NCBI GenBank assembly: GCA_022360075.1
Contig: JAKSDN010001282.1
Location: 1-13,460 of the forward strand
Reading direction: 5' to 3'
DNA length: 13,460 nt
Source of the DNA: Kiloniellales bacterium
GTDB taxonomy: Bacteria; Pseudomonadota; Alphaproteobacteria; Kiloniellales; JAKSDN01
A model generated the notes under the pieces. That model saw nothing but the letters and a program-made list of their open reading frames with translations, had not been told where the DNA came from and searched no databases. How positions within the stretch are numbered: the first letter of the stretch is position 1; each line of letters begins with the position of its first letter. The position numbers and the translations under genes were made by a program. Shown here in pieces: positions 6,771-13,460 of the stretch.

Positions 6771-7490
6771 ATGGAAACACCCGGCTACATTGCCCTCTCC
6801 AAGCAGATGGTGCTGCGGCAGCAGATGGACCTGATCGCGAACAATCTGGCGAACATGAACACCGCCGGCTACAAGGCGGAGCGAATGGTCTTCGCCGAAC
6901 ACCTGGATCGCACGGAGGATGGCAAGGTCTTGAGCTTCGTCCAGGATCTCGCCGTCACGCGCGACTTGAGCCAGGGGCCCCTCACCTTGACCAGCAACGA
7001 GCTCAACTTCGCCATCCGCGGCGAGGGCTATTTCGCGGTGCAGACCGACGCAGGCGTGCGCTACACCCGCGCCGGCAACTTCTCGCTAGACGCCAACGGG
7101 CAGATCGTGAACCTAGAGGGCCATGCGCTCCTGGGCGCCGGCAACACGCCGATCACGCTGCCCGCCAACACCAAGCAGGTCATCTTGGCCCGCGACGGCA
7201 CGCTCTCCACCGACACCGGCGAAGCCGGCCGCATCGAGGTCCAGACCTTCGAGAACGAGCAGCGCCTGACCAAGGTCGGCGGCAACCTCTTGGATGCCGG
7301 CGAGGCCGAGCCGCAGCGGGTCGCCAACGCGACACTCGAGCAGGGCTACGTCGAAGGCTCGAACACCAAGGCCGTGATCGAGATGACGCGCATGATCGAT
7401 ACGGTGCGCAGCTATCAGTCGACCTCGCGCTTCCTGGAGCAGGAAGATCAGCGCCAGCGCTCGGCCATCGAAACGCTGATCGCCGCCTAG
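6771..7490 (+). CDS. flgF: Flagellar basal-body rod protein FlgF
   Basis: 239-residue proximal rod protein exported by the flagellar type III system. The N-terminus METPGYIALSKQMVLRQQMDLI and the following ANNLANMNTAGYKAE are the rod-protein signature. The central domain has LNFAIRGEGYFAVQTDAGVRYTRAGNF, and the C-terminal coiled-coil segment (EQGYVEGSNTKAVIEMTRMI and YQSTSRFLE) matches the flagellar rod C-terminal motif. The ATG at 6771 was chosen because the conserved helix begins there and a sigma-54 start site lies just upstream. It begins the plus-strand run and is followed after 30 bases by its paralogue flgG. Confidence 0.93.
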   Translation: METPGYIALSKQMVLRQQMDLIANNLANMNTAGYKAERMVFAEHLDRTEDGKVLSFVQDLAVTRDLSQGPLTLTSNELNFAIRGEGYFAVQTDAGVRYTRAGNFSLDANGQIVNLEGHALLGAGNTPITLPANTKQVILARDGTLSTDTGEAGRIEVQTFENEQRLTKVGGNLLDAGEAEPQRVANATLEQGYVEGSNTKAVIEMTRMIDTVRSYQSTSRFLEQEDQRQRSAIETLIAA

Positions 7491-7520
7491 ACAGACCGGC
7501 AGGCGAGGAGAGATAAGCCC

Positions 7521-8306
<786 letters not shown>

Positions 8307-8323
8307 CTGGAGGGCTTGCGGTC

Positions 8324-9289
8324 ATGAAACGGATCTTGGTCTGGCTCGCGCTCCTGCTAGCGTTGCCGTCTCTCGGGCACGCCACCGCGACGCCCCCGGA
8401 ACCCTTGGCGGTCGCGCTCAAGGAGCACGTGGTCGTGCAGGGCGACATCGTGCACCTGGGCGACCTCTTCCACGGCCTGGGCGAGCGCGCCGCAACCGAG
8501 ATCGCCAGAGCGCCGGAGCCAGGCACGAAGGTCGAGCTCAACGCCCGCTGGCTCACGGCCCTGGCGCAGAGCTACCGCCTGCCTTGGCGTCCCAATTCCC
8601 GGCTGGACCGGGTGGTGGTCGAGCGCGCCAGTCACATCATCGACGCCGAGCGGGTAAGCGGCCTGATCGGCGAGCGCATCGCGCGCGACGGTGGGCGCGG
8701 CGAGATCTCGGTCGCGCTCGACAATCCGGCCCTCCAGCTCCACCTGCCGACGGCCGTCGAAGCGAGCATCCGCCTCGTCGGTTTCGTCCACGACCCGAAG
8801 AACGGCCGCTTCCGCGGCAAGCTGGTCGTCCCCGCCGCTGGCCCGGCGGTCCTGGAGAGCTTCGTCTCGGGCCGGGCGATCGAGATGGTGGAGGTCCCGG
8901 TGCTGCGGCACCGCATCGCCGTCGGGCAGACCATCGCAGAGGATGATATCGACTGGTCGAAAGTCCGCGCCGACCGGCTTCCGCGCAACGTCGTCGTGGC
9001 CACGGCTGACCTGATCGGCTTGGCGCCGCGCCGCCCGATCGCCCCGGACGGGCCGATTCGCGCCGACGAGCTGCGCACCCCGATCGTAATCGCCAAGAAC
9101 AGCCTCGTCGTGATCCGGCTGCAAACCGACCGCATGCACCTGACCGCTCAAGGCCGGGCGCTGGAGGACGGCGCCAGCGGCGCCGTCATTCGCGTGATGA
9201 ACACCAAGTCGAACACGATCATCAACGCCGTCGTCGTCGACTCGGGCAGGGTCACCGTGCCGATGGCGAGCCTGGCGGCGGCACAGTGA
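8324..9289 (+). CDS. flgA: FlgA, periplasmic chaperone for P-ring assembly
   Basis: 321-residue secreted protein that helps FlgI subunits assemble into the P ring. Residues 1-22 (MKRILVWLALLLALPSLGHA) form a clear Sec signal peptide. The N-terminal part (about 25-185) is variable. The C-terminal part (about 190-320) is the SAF/ChapFlgA domain with VPVLRHRIAVGQTIAEDDID, GLAPRRPIAPDGPI, IAKNSLVVIRL and ALEDGASGAVIRVMNTKS, the last being the typical FlgA ending. A GGAGGG ribosome site lies in the 17-base gap after flgG. It sits beside flgH, whereas its client gene flgI is in the next plus-strand unit. Confidence 0.93.
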   Translation: MKRILVWLALLLALPSLGHATATPPEPLAVALKEHVVVQGDIVHLGDLFHGLGERAATEIARAPEPGTKVELNARWLTALAQSYRLPWRPNSRLDRVVVERASHIIDAERVSGLIGERIARDGGRGEISVALDNPALQLHLPTAVEASIRLVGFVHDPKNGRFRGKLVVPAAGPAVLESFVSGRAIEMVEVPVLRHRIAVGQTIAEDDIDWSKVRADRLPRNVVVATADLIGLAPRRPIAPDGPIRADELRTPIVIAKNSLVVIRLQTDRMHLTAQGRALEDGASGAVIRVMNTKSNTIINAVVVDSGRVTVPMASLAAAQ

Positions 9290-9310
9290 CCGGAACGCGC
9301 GCCCAAGGAT

Positions 9311-9318
9311 GGAGAGAG
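9311..9318 (+). promoter_or_regulatory. flgH: Ribosome binding site deciding the flgH start
   Basis: GGAGAGAG lies five bases before the ATG at 9324. It immediately follows an in-frame ATG at 9309, which has no comparable site, so 9324 is the better start. Confidence 0.6.
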
Positions 9319-9323
9319 CGGCC

Positions 9324-10124
9324 ATGAACGAAATCCGACGTCTCGCGGCCGGGCGGACTGCTCGCCCGAATGGATGGTGCCGAGGCCTGCCAACACTCGC
9401 AGCAAGCCTCTGCCTGGCGGCTTCGCTCGCCGGCTGCAACGCCCTGACGCGCCTGTCGGAAGTGGGTAGCCCGCCGGTCATGTCCAGCATCCAGGACCCC
9501 AGCGTTCTGCACGGCAACAAACCGGTTCAGATCCCCATGCCGGCTCCGGTACAGGTGTCGCACCACCCCAACTCGCTTTGGCGTCCCGGCTCCCGCCACT
9601 TCCTCAAGGACCAGCGCGCCGCCGAGGTCGGCGACCTCGTGACGGTCGTGATCCAAATCTCCGACAACGCCCAGATCTCGAACACGACGAATCGCAGCCG
9701 CAATGCCAGCGAGGACGCCTCGCTCAACAACCTGCTCGGCTACGAGCGGGCCTTGGACAGCTTGTTCCCCAACGACATCAACAACATCGACTTGGTGGAT
9801 GGCGACAGTACCTCGTCGTCGACGGGCCAGGGCACGGTCAATCGCGACGAGACCATCAATCTCCGCGTGGCCGCGATCGTCACCCAGGTCCTGCCGAACG
9901 GCAACATGGTCGTCGCCGGCAGGCAGGAAGTCAGGGTCAATTTCGAGATGCGCGAGCTCCAGGTCGCCGGAATCATTCGGCGTGAGGACATCACCTCGAC
10001 GAACACCGTGAGCTTCGAGCAGATCGCCGAGGCGCGCATTTCCTATGGCGGACGCGGCACGCTCTCCGATGTCCAGCAGCCGCGCTACGGCCAGCAGGTC
10101 TTCGACATCATCTTCCCGTTCTGA
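9324..10124 (+). CDS. flgH: Flagellar L-ring lipoprotein FlgH
   Basis: 266-residue outer-membrane lipoprotein that forms the L ring. The signal peptide ends in a lipobox LAGC, making Cys38 the lipidated residue. The mature protein carries SLWRPGSRHFLKDQRAAEVGDLVTVVI, a Ser/Asn-rich segment, VNRDETINLRVAAIVTQVLPNGNMVVAG, and the closing motif ARISYGGRGTLSDVQQPRYGQQVFDIIFPF, all hallmarks of FlgH. The n-region is longer than usual (about 20 residues before the hydrophobic core). The gene ends the flgF-flgG-flgA-flgH run and is followed by two strong hairpins facing dksA. Confidence 0.95.
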   Translation: MNEIRRLAAGRTARPNGWCRGLPTLAASLCLAASLAGCNALTRLSEVGSPPVMSSIQDPSVLHGNKPVQIPMPAPVQVSHHPNSLWRPGSRHFLKDQRAAEVGDLVTVVIQISDNAQISNTTNRSRNASEDASLNNLLGYERALDSLFPNDINNIDLVDGDSTSSSTGQGTVNRDETINLRVAAIVTQVLPNGNMVVAGRQEVRVNFEMRELQVAGIIRREDITSTNTVSFEQIAEARISYGGRGTLSDVQQPRYGQQVFDIIFPF

Positions 10125-10164
10125 TCGGGTCGGGCGCCCTCGCGTGATAGGCGTCCGGCTTGAG

Positions 10165-10189
10165 CTCTCTTGCTCGGGGGGCAAGAGAG
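10165..10189. terminator. Stem-loop between convergent flgH and dksA (first hairpin)
   Basis: CTCTCTTGC (10165-10173) pairs perfectly with GCAAGAGAG (10181-10189) around a seven-base G-rich loop. It begins about 40 bases after the flgH stop. No T-run follows, so it is either a weak intrinsic terminator or an RNA 3' end stabiliser. Confidence 0.5.
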
Positions 10190-10225
10190 GCCGACCCGGC
10201 GCCCCTTGCGGGGTCCGGGTCGGCC
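10189..10225. terminator. Stem-loop between convergent flgH and dksA (second, very strong hairpin)
   Basis: GGCCGACCCGG (10189-10199) pairs perfectly with CCGGGTCGGCC (10215-10225); inside, CCCC (10202-10205) pairs with GGGG (10210-10213) around a TTGC loop. It ends 28 bases past the dksA stop on the minus strand and could stop transcription from both sides. No clear T-run follows on either strand. Confidence 0.55.
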
Positions 10226-10253
10226 GCGACATTTCGAAACAGCCTCGTGGGGT

Positions 10254-10670
10254 TCAATCGTCCCGGTGCGTTCGCTCCATGCGCTCGTGACGCTCCTGCG
10301 CCTCGAGCGACAGCGTCGCAATCGGCCGTGCCTCCAAACGGCGAATCGAGATCGGCTCCGCCGTCTCCTCGCAATAGCCATAGGTCCCGTCTTCGATCCG
10401 GCGCAGCGCGTCGTCGATCTTCGAGATCAGCTTGCGCTCGCGGTCGCGGGTGCGAAGCTCCAAGGACCGGTCCGTCTCCAAAGACGCGCGATCGGCGATG
10501 TCGGGCTCGGCGATCCCACCCTCCTGGAGGTTCTGTATCGTCTCCGTCGAGTCCTGCAGCAGCTCGTCGCGCCAGCGCAGCAGCTTCTGCCGGAAGTACT
10601 CTTTCATCCGCGGACTCATGAAGGGCTCGTCTTCAGAGGGACGGTAGTTCGAAGGTAGCTTTCTCGTCAT
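10254..10670 (-). CDS. dksA: DksA-type RNA polymerase-binding transcription factor, zinc-site depleted
   Basis: 138-residue secondary-channel factor that works with ppGpp to adjust transcription. The coiled coil (about 25-95) carries the tip motif DIADRA (Asp57, Asp60, Ala62), matching the DxxDxA motif essential in E. coli DksA, followed by SLELRTRDRERKLISKID. In the C-terminal globular part YGYC-EET-AEPISIRRLEARPIATLSLEAQ, only Cys100 of the four zinc ligands remains; the others are Thr103, Ser121 and Ala124. Cysteine-poor DksA proteins are known in Alphaproteobacteria and as DksA2 in Pseudomonas. A purine-rich GGGG ribosome site precedes the ATG. It has its own likely promoter and lies between flgH and fliX, the order known from Caulobacter-type loci. 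Confidence 0.93.
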   Translation of the reverse strand: MTRKLPSNYRPSEDEPFMSPRMKEYFRQKLLRWRDELLQDSTETIQNLQEGGIAEPDIADRASLETDRSLELRTRDRERKLISKIDDALRRIEDGTYGYCEETAEPISIRRLEARPIATLSLEAQERHERMERTHRDD

Positions 10671-10707
10671 TCCCCGTGCCCAAAGTGAAGGTTGATTTTG
10701 GACGCGG

Positions 10708-10735
10708 AGTATAGGAATTCCGCTTGTCGCGACAA
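10708..10735 (-). promoter_or_regulatory. Probable housekeeping promoter of dksA
   Basis: On the minus strand TTGTCG (10735-10730) and TATACT (10713-10708) are 16 bases apart, close to -35 and -10 consensus. Transcription would start near 10701, about 30 bases before the dksA ATG. Confidence 0.5.
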
Positions 10736-10737
10736 GC
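10722..10737. repeat. 16-bp perfect palindrome over the dksA -35 region
   Basis: GCTTGTCGCGACAAGC is a perfect inverted repeat without a spacer, directly beside a second short palindrome GGAATTCC (10714-10721). It covers the proposed -35 box of dksA, so it could be a dimer-protein operator. No known regulator is assigned. Confidence 0.5.
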
Positions 10738-10811
10738 CCAAGATTGCGTGAGGCCTTGCTGTCATGACATTGAAATAATTACATAAAACCTCGTAGTTCG
10801 GAATCGGGGGC

Positions 10812-11225
10812 TCAGCGGTCGTACTTGGCGAGCTCCACGGCGACGCGAATCTCGATCTCGTCCAAGACCTGCTCGAGGCCGGGATCGTCGATTCGCTCTC
10901 TGCTGGCGGCAACGAGAGAAGCCATTTGCTGCACTGCAGCACGAGAAAGCCGGCCCATCAGCAAATCCATGCGCAAGGCGTCGAGCCGGTCGAGCAGATC
11001 TTCGCCGCGCTGAATCGCTTGGCGACGCCGGCCCTCCGAATCGGGCACCTCCTGAAGGGAGAGGAAGCTATTCACAGCCCTCACCCCGCCGCCGCCGGTC
11101 ACCCGGGCGACCGGCTCCGAATCGCCGGCAAGTGCCTCTGCGAAGCCACCGTCCGGACCGGTCGAAGCACCGCTCTTGCGGCGCACAGCGGGGCTGCGGT
11201 TGGCGGATAGGGGATCGATCTTCAT
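10812..11225 (-). CDS. fliX: FliX, class II flagellar assembly regulator
   Basis: 137-residue protein, the usual FliX length. In Caulobacter FliX couples early basal-body assembly to activation of sigma-54-dependent late genes by acting on FlbD. The N-terminus MKIDPLSANRSPAVRRKSG is followed by a poorly conserved region (20-60), then the conserved helical core: FLSLQEVPDSEGRRRQAIQRG, LLDRLDALRMDLLMGRLS, and the closing LEQVLDEIEIRVAVELAKYD, all FliX features. The ATG at 11225 was chosen because MKI is the standard FliX start; the frame extends upstream to 11270 without conservation. It diverges from flgI, and a perfect CtrA-like site lies 61 bases upstream. Its presence fits the sigma-54 elements at flgF and flgI. 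Confidence 0.88.
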   Translation of the reverse strand: MKIDPLSANRSPAVRRKSGASTGPDGGFAEALAGDSEPVARVTGGGGVRAVNSFLSLQEVPDSEGRRRQAIQRGEDLLDRLDALRMDLLMGRLSRAAVQQMASLVAASRERIDDPGLEQVLDEIEIRVAVELAKYDR

Positions 11226-11286
11226 GGGCCTCGGCCTGCTTGCCCTCCGAGCTGCGCGGCTCGCCGACAAAGTCGCCGCAACGCTC

Positions 11287-11301
11287 TTAAGAAGCGGTTA
11301 A
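11287..11301 (-). promoter_or_regulatory. Perfect CtrA box upstream of fliX
   Basis: TTAAGAAGCGGTTAA is an exact TTAA-N7-TTAA match, 61 bases before the fliX ATG. In Caulobacter fliX is an early gene controlled by CtrA, so motif and context agree. Confidence 0.7.
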
Positions 11302-11448
11302 GCCTTTGCCAAAGCGGCAGATTTTGCCTCCGAATGCGCCCTTCCCTGCCGGGTAGAGCCGGCTGGGCTTGGGCCTGAATCCAAGATCCCCGCGCGACAA
11401 GCCACGGAAATCCGCCGCCTGACGCACCGCAACATGCGGCGTCGGGGC

Positions 11449-11465
11449 TTGGCACGGCATTCGCA
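11449..11465 (+). promoter_or_regulatory. Sigma-54 promoter of the flgI unit
   Basis: TTGGCACGGCATTCGCA: the -24 box TTGGCACG is perfect and the -12 box TCGCA has one mismatch to TTGCA. GG (11451-11452) and GC (11463-11464) are ten bases apart. The predicted start near 11476 lies 78 bases before the ATG at 11554, or 33 before the one at 11509, and rules out the ATG at 11434. Confidence 0.75.
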
Positions 11466-11553
11466 AGAGATCCGCCGCCGCCCAGCAACAGCGATCTTTC
11501 GAGCCGCAATGAAAGTGAAGACCCCAGCGCCCCGGATTTCAGGCGACCGCCCG

Positions 11554-12705
11554 ATGCTTCGGCCTCGGCCGAGACGGAGGCTTGCGCTGCTGCCGGCCGT
11601 TCTCCTGCTCGCCGCCGTCCTGTTCGCCCCTCTCCTGCTCGCCCCCTTGCCCGCGGCCGCGCAGGCGCGGATCAAGGACATCGCGGACTTCGAAGGCGTG
11701 CGCGACAACCTGCTGGTCGGCTACGGCCTGGTCGTCGGGCTCGACGGCACGGGCGACGATCTGGGCTCGGCGGTCTTCACCCGCGAGAGCCTGATCGGCA
11801 TGTTGCAGCGCCTCGGCGTCAACGCGCGCGATCCGAACCTCGATACCGACAACGTCGCGGCGGTCATGATCACCGCCGATCTGCCGCCCTTCTCGCGCCA
11901 AGGCACGCGCATCGACATCTCGGTCTCGGCCATCGGCGACGCCGAGAGCCTGCTGGGCGGCACGCTTCTGGTCACCCCGATGCTCGGTGCCGACGGCGAG
12001 GTCTACGCGGTCGCTCAAGGCCCGGTGGCTGTCGCCGGCTTCAGTGCGGCCGGCGCGGCCCAGTCGATCACACGAGGCGTGCCGACCTCCGGACGGATCC
12101 CCAACGGCGCCATCATCGAGCGTGAGCTCGGCTTCGAGCTGGAGCAGCTCGGCAGCATGAGGGTCTCGCTGCGCAATCCCGACTTCACGACGGCGCGGCG
12201 CGTGGCCCAGGCCATCAACAAGTTCTTCGGGACGGCAACGGCGCACCCGGTCGATCCCGGCACCGTGATGGTGCGTCCGCCCGACGGCTTCAAGGGCGGG
12301 GCGGTCGACCTGCTGACCGACATCGAGCAACTGACCGTGCGCACCGACCAGGTCGCGCGCGTGGTGATCGACGAGCGCTCGGGCGTGATCGTGATGGGCG
12401 AGAACGTGCGCATCAGCACGGTGGCCATCGCCCAGGGCAATCTGACCATACGCATCACCGAGACTCCCCAAGTGAGCCAGCCTTCGCCCTTCTCGAACAC
12501 CGGGACCACCGCCGTGGTGCCGCGCACCAATATCGAGGTCGACGAGGACGAGGACCGCAAGCTCGCGGTGATGCCCTCGGGCGTGAGCCTGCAAGAGCTG
12601 GTCAACGGCCTCAACGCGCTGGGCGTCGGGCCGCGCGACATGATCACGATCCTGCAGGCGATCAAGGCGGCCGGTGCCCTGCAGGCGGAAATCGAGGTGC
12701 TGTGA
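11554..12705 (+). CDS. flgI: Flagellar P-ring protein FlgI
   Basis: 383-residue periplasmic P-ring subunit. From the ATG at 11554 the protein has an ideal signal peptide: basic n-region RPRPRRR, a long Leu/Ala core, and PLPAAAQA at the cleavage site. The mature start RIKDIADFEGVRDNLLVGYG is classic FlgI. Further hallmarks are GLDGTGDDL, VAAVMITADLPPFSRQGTRIDISVSAIGDAESLLGG, LVTPMLGADGEVYAVAQGP, RVVIDERSGVIVMGENVRI and the C-terminal LQELVNGLNALGVGPRDMITILQAIKAAGAL. An ATG at 11509 gives a 15-residue longer n-region and cannot be excluded. It starts a plus-strand unit with the rod-binding gene and flgN-like gene, preceded by a sigma-54 element. E. coli FlgI is 365 residues, so the length fits. 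Confidence 0.95.
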   Translation: MLRPRPRRRLALLPAVLLLAAVLFAPLLLAPLPAAAQARIKDIADFEGVRDNLLVGYGLVVGLDGTGDDLGSAVFTRESLIGMLQRLGVNARDPNLDTDNVAAVMITADLPPFSRQGTRIDISVSAIGDAESLLGGTLLVTPMLGADGEVYAVAQGPVAVAGFSAAGAAQSITRGVPTSGRIPNGAIIERELGFELEQLGSMRVSLRNPDFTTARRVAQAINKFFGTATAHPVDPGTVMVRPPDGFKGGAVDLLTDIEQLTVRTDQVARVVIDERSGVIVMGENVRISTVAIAQGNLTIRITETPQVSQPSPFSNTGTTAVVPRTNIEVDEDEDRKLAVMPSGVSLQELVNGLNALGVGPRDMITILQAIKAAGALQAEIEVL

Positions 12706-13031
12706 TGCAGCTTCAGTCCCCCATTCTCGATCTCGCGGCCGCTCCGGTACAGGCGGCCAACCAAGGACTGAACGCGAGTGGACGCAGTGGCGACCGCTCG
12801 GCCGTTCGTGCCGCGGCAGAACAGTTCGAAGCCGTTTTCCTGTCTCAGATTCTGACCCCGATGTTCGAGACCGTCGACACGGATCCAATGTTCGGCGGCG
12901 GGCCCGGCGAGCAAATCTATCGATCCCTTCTGGTCGAGGAGTACGGCAAGGCGATCGCAAATGCCGGCGGCGTCGGGATCGCCGACCACGTCGAGCGGGA
13001 AATGCTCAAGTTGCAGGAGGTGAAGAAGTGA
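12705..13031 (+). CDS. Rod-binding protein, FlgJ N-terminal domain only (CheL-like)
   Basis: 108 residues matching the rod-binding half of FlgJ: AAEQFEAVFLSQILTPMFETVDTDPMFGGGPGEQIYRSLLVEEYGKAIANAGGVGIADHVEREML. The muramidase half of enterobacterial FlgJ is absent, as is usual in Alphaproteobacteria, where this short protein is named CheL or FlgJ. It probably caps or scaffolds rod assembly in the periplasm; another enzyme must open the peptidoglycan. The ATG at 12705 overlaps the flgI stop by one base (TGATG), and a GTG at 12702 is an alternative start. The stop overlaps the next gene by four bases, so flgI, this gene and the flgN-like gene are translationally coupled. Confidence 0.9.
   Translation: MQLQSPILDLAAAPVQAANQGLNASGRSGDRSAVRAAAEQFEAVFLSQILTPMFETVDTDPMFGGGPGEQIYRSLLVEEYGKAIANAGGVGIADHVEREMLKLQEVKK
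13015..13023 (+). promoter_or_regulatory. Strong Shine-Dalgarno for the flgN-like gene
   Basis: AGGAGGTGA, a near-perfect anti-16S match, lies inside the end of the preceding gene and four bases before the GTG at 13028. It decides the GTG start. Confidence 0.7.
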
Positions 13032-13460
13032 CCCTAGGCAGACAAGAAACGGAGTTGCTGTCGTGCGTCAGCCGGCTGGTTCGACTCCTCGAGGAAGAGA
13101 CCAAACGGCTCGAGGCCATGCGGCCGAAGGACGTCGAGTCCCTACAGAAGCAGAAGTCGGAGCTGATCTCGGAGTACCAGTCGAGGCTTCAGGCGCTGGC
13201 TGCGGACCGAGGGACCGCCGGTGACGCCGCGCGGGCGGGTGCGCTGCCGGCCGCGGCCCGCAGCGAGCTCGCGGCCGCCGCGGCAGATCTGCAAGAGGCG
13301 ACGAAGCGAAACGAGACGGCGCTCCGGGCCGCCAAGCTAGCGACCGATCAGCTCGTTCGATCGATCGCCGCGGCGGTCCTGGAGGAAAAGAGGCTACGCG
13401 ATCACTACAGAGCGGACGGAGGTAGCGACGCGGCCGGTGCGGCTGGCAAAGCGGTGGCCG
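13028..13460 (+). CDS. FlgN-like flagellar export chaperone (partial, runs off the window)
   Basis: The frame is open from a GTG at 13028 to the window end (144 codons). The GTG overlaps the stop of the preceding gene (GTGA) and follows a strong Shine-Dalgarno. The visible protein is almost all helical: LGRQETELLSCVSRLVRLLEEETKRLEAMRPKDVESLQKQKSELISEY at the N-terminus, then an Ala-rich helix, then RNETALRAAKLATDQLVRSIAAAVLEEKRL. This is the layout of FlgN/FlgN-like chaperones, which keep hook-associated proteins soluble before export. In Caulobacter the gene after flgI-flgJ is flbY, a flagellin-expression gene; it may be the equivalent, which I infer from position. FlgN proteins are usually 140-160 residues, so little is missing. 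Confidence 0.65.
   Translation, partial: MTLGRQETELLSCVSRLVRLLEEETKRLEAMRPKDVESLQKQKSELISEYQSRLQALAADRGTAGDAARAGALPAAARSELAAAAADLQEATKRNETALRAAKLATDQLVRSIAAAVLEEKRLRDHYRADGGSDAAGAAGKAVA

Larger units (their letters stand above)
11226..11553. other. Divergent fliX/flgI control region
   Basis: This 328-base gap contains the CtrA-like box near fliX and the sigma-54 element near flgI. The flgI frame is open from 11434, but that ATG lies upstream of the predicted transcription start and the added residues are not FlgI-like. I see no other gene here. Confidence 0.65.

Noticed and set aside
11296..11309. GG-N10-GC (GGTTAAGCCTTTGC) as a second sigma-54 promoter for flgI
   Set aside because: Only the -12 box is good; the -24 box lacks CAC and overlaps the CtrA box. 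The element at 11449-11465 is far better.
11434..11508. N-terminal extension of FlgI to an upstream ATG
   Set aside because: The ATG lies upstream of the sigma-54 element and would put a basic non-signal segment before the signal peptide.
11539..12960. Very long open frame on the minus strand opposite flgI and the rod-binding gene
   Set aside because: It is antisense to a well-supported FlgI, has a His/Asp/Arg-rich composition typical of reverse-frame shadows in GC-rich DNA, and has no recognisable domain.

Overview
The window is a flagellar and chemotaxis gene cluster from a GC-rich alphaproteobacterium, most likely of the Rhodospirillales or a related order. Four things point there: FliX and a short FlgJ-type rod-binding protein (CheL-like), both alphaproteobacterial; a DUF6468-type membrane protein and a MotE-like protein beside fliM; a DksA that keeps only one of the four zinc-finger cysteines; and TTAA-N7-TTAA sites of the CtrA type. 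I see no mobile elements, tRNA, rRNA or CRISPR arrays. The gene order fliL/fliM - flgF-flgG-flgA-flgH - dksA - fliX - flgI - cheL-like - flgN-like resembles Caulobacter-type class II/III flagellar loci.

Left half, minus strand. Read from right to left, one unit is fliL, fliM, a DUF6468-type gene and a motE-like gene (6456 to 3519). After a 122-base gap a second unit runs cheY, cheZ, a MotB-like gene without the proton-binding Asp, a canonical motB, and a secreted protein with an AMIN-like N-terminus that leaves the window at base 1. These genes build the switch and stator side of the motor and its direct control by CheY and CheZ. No MotA is in the window.

Middle, plus strand: flgF, flgG, flgA, flgH (6771 to 10124) encode the rod, the P-ring chaperone and the L-ring. 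They end at strong hairpins, facing dksA on the minus strand. Right part: fliX (minus) diverges from flgI, the flgJ/cheL-like gene and a flgN-like gene (plus) that leaves the window at 13460.

The most informative pattern is regulatory. All three intergenic regions upstream of minus-strand flagellar units (cheY, fliL, fliX) carry a CtrA-like TTAA-N7-TTAA site 61 to 74 bases before the start codon. Both plus-strand units (flgF and flgI) carry a sigma-54 -24/-12 element of the form TTGGCACG-N4-xxGCA with exact GG-N10-GC spacing. This suggests that early (CtrA) and late (sigma-54, FliX/FlbD) classes are split by strand. Other points of note are the Asp-less MotB paralogue and a CheZ tail that closely copies the CheY-binding peptide of FliM.
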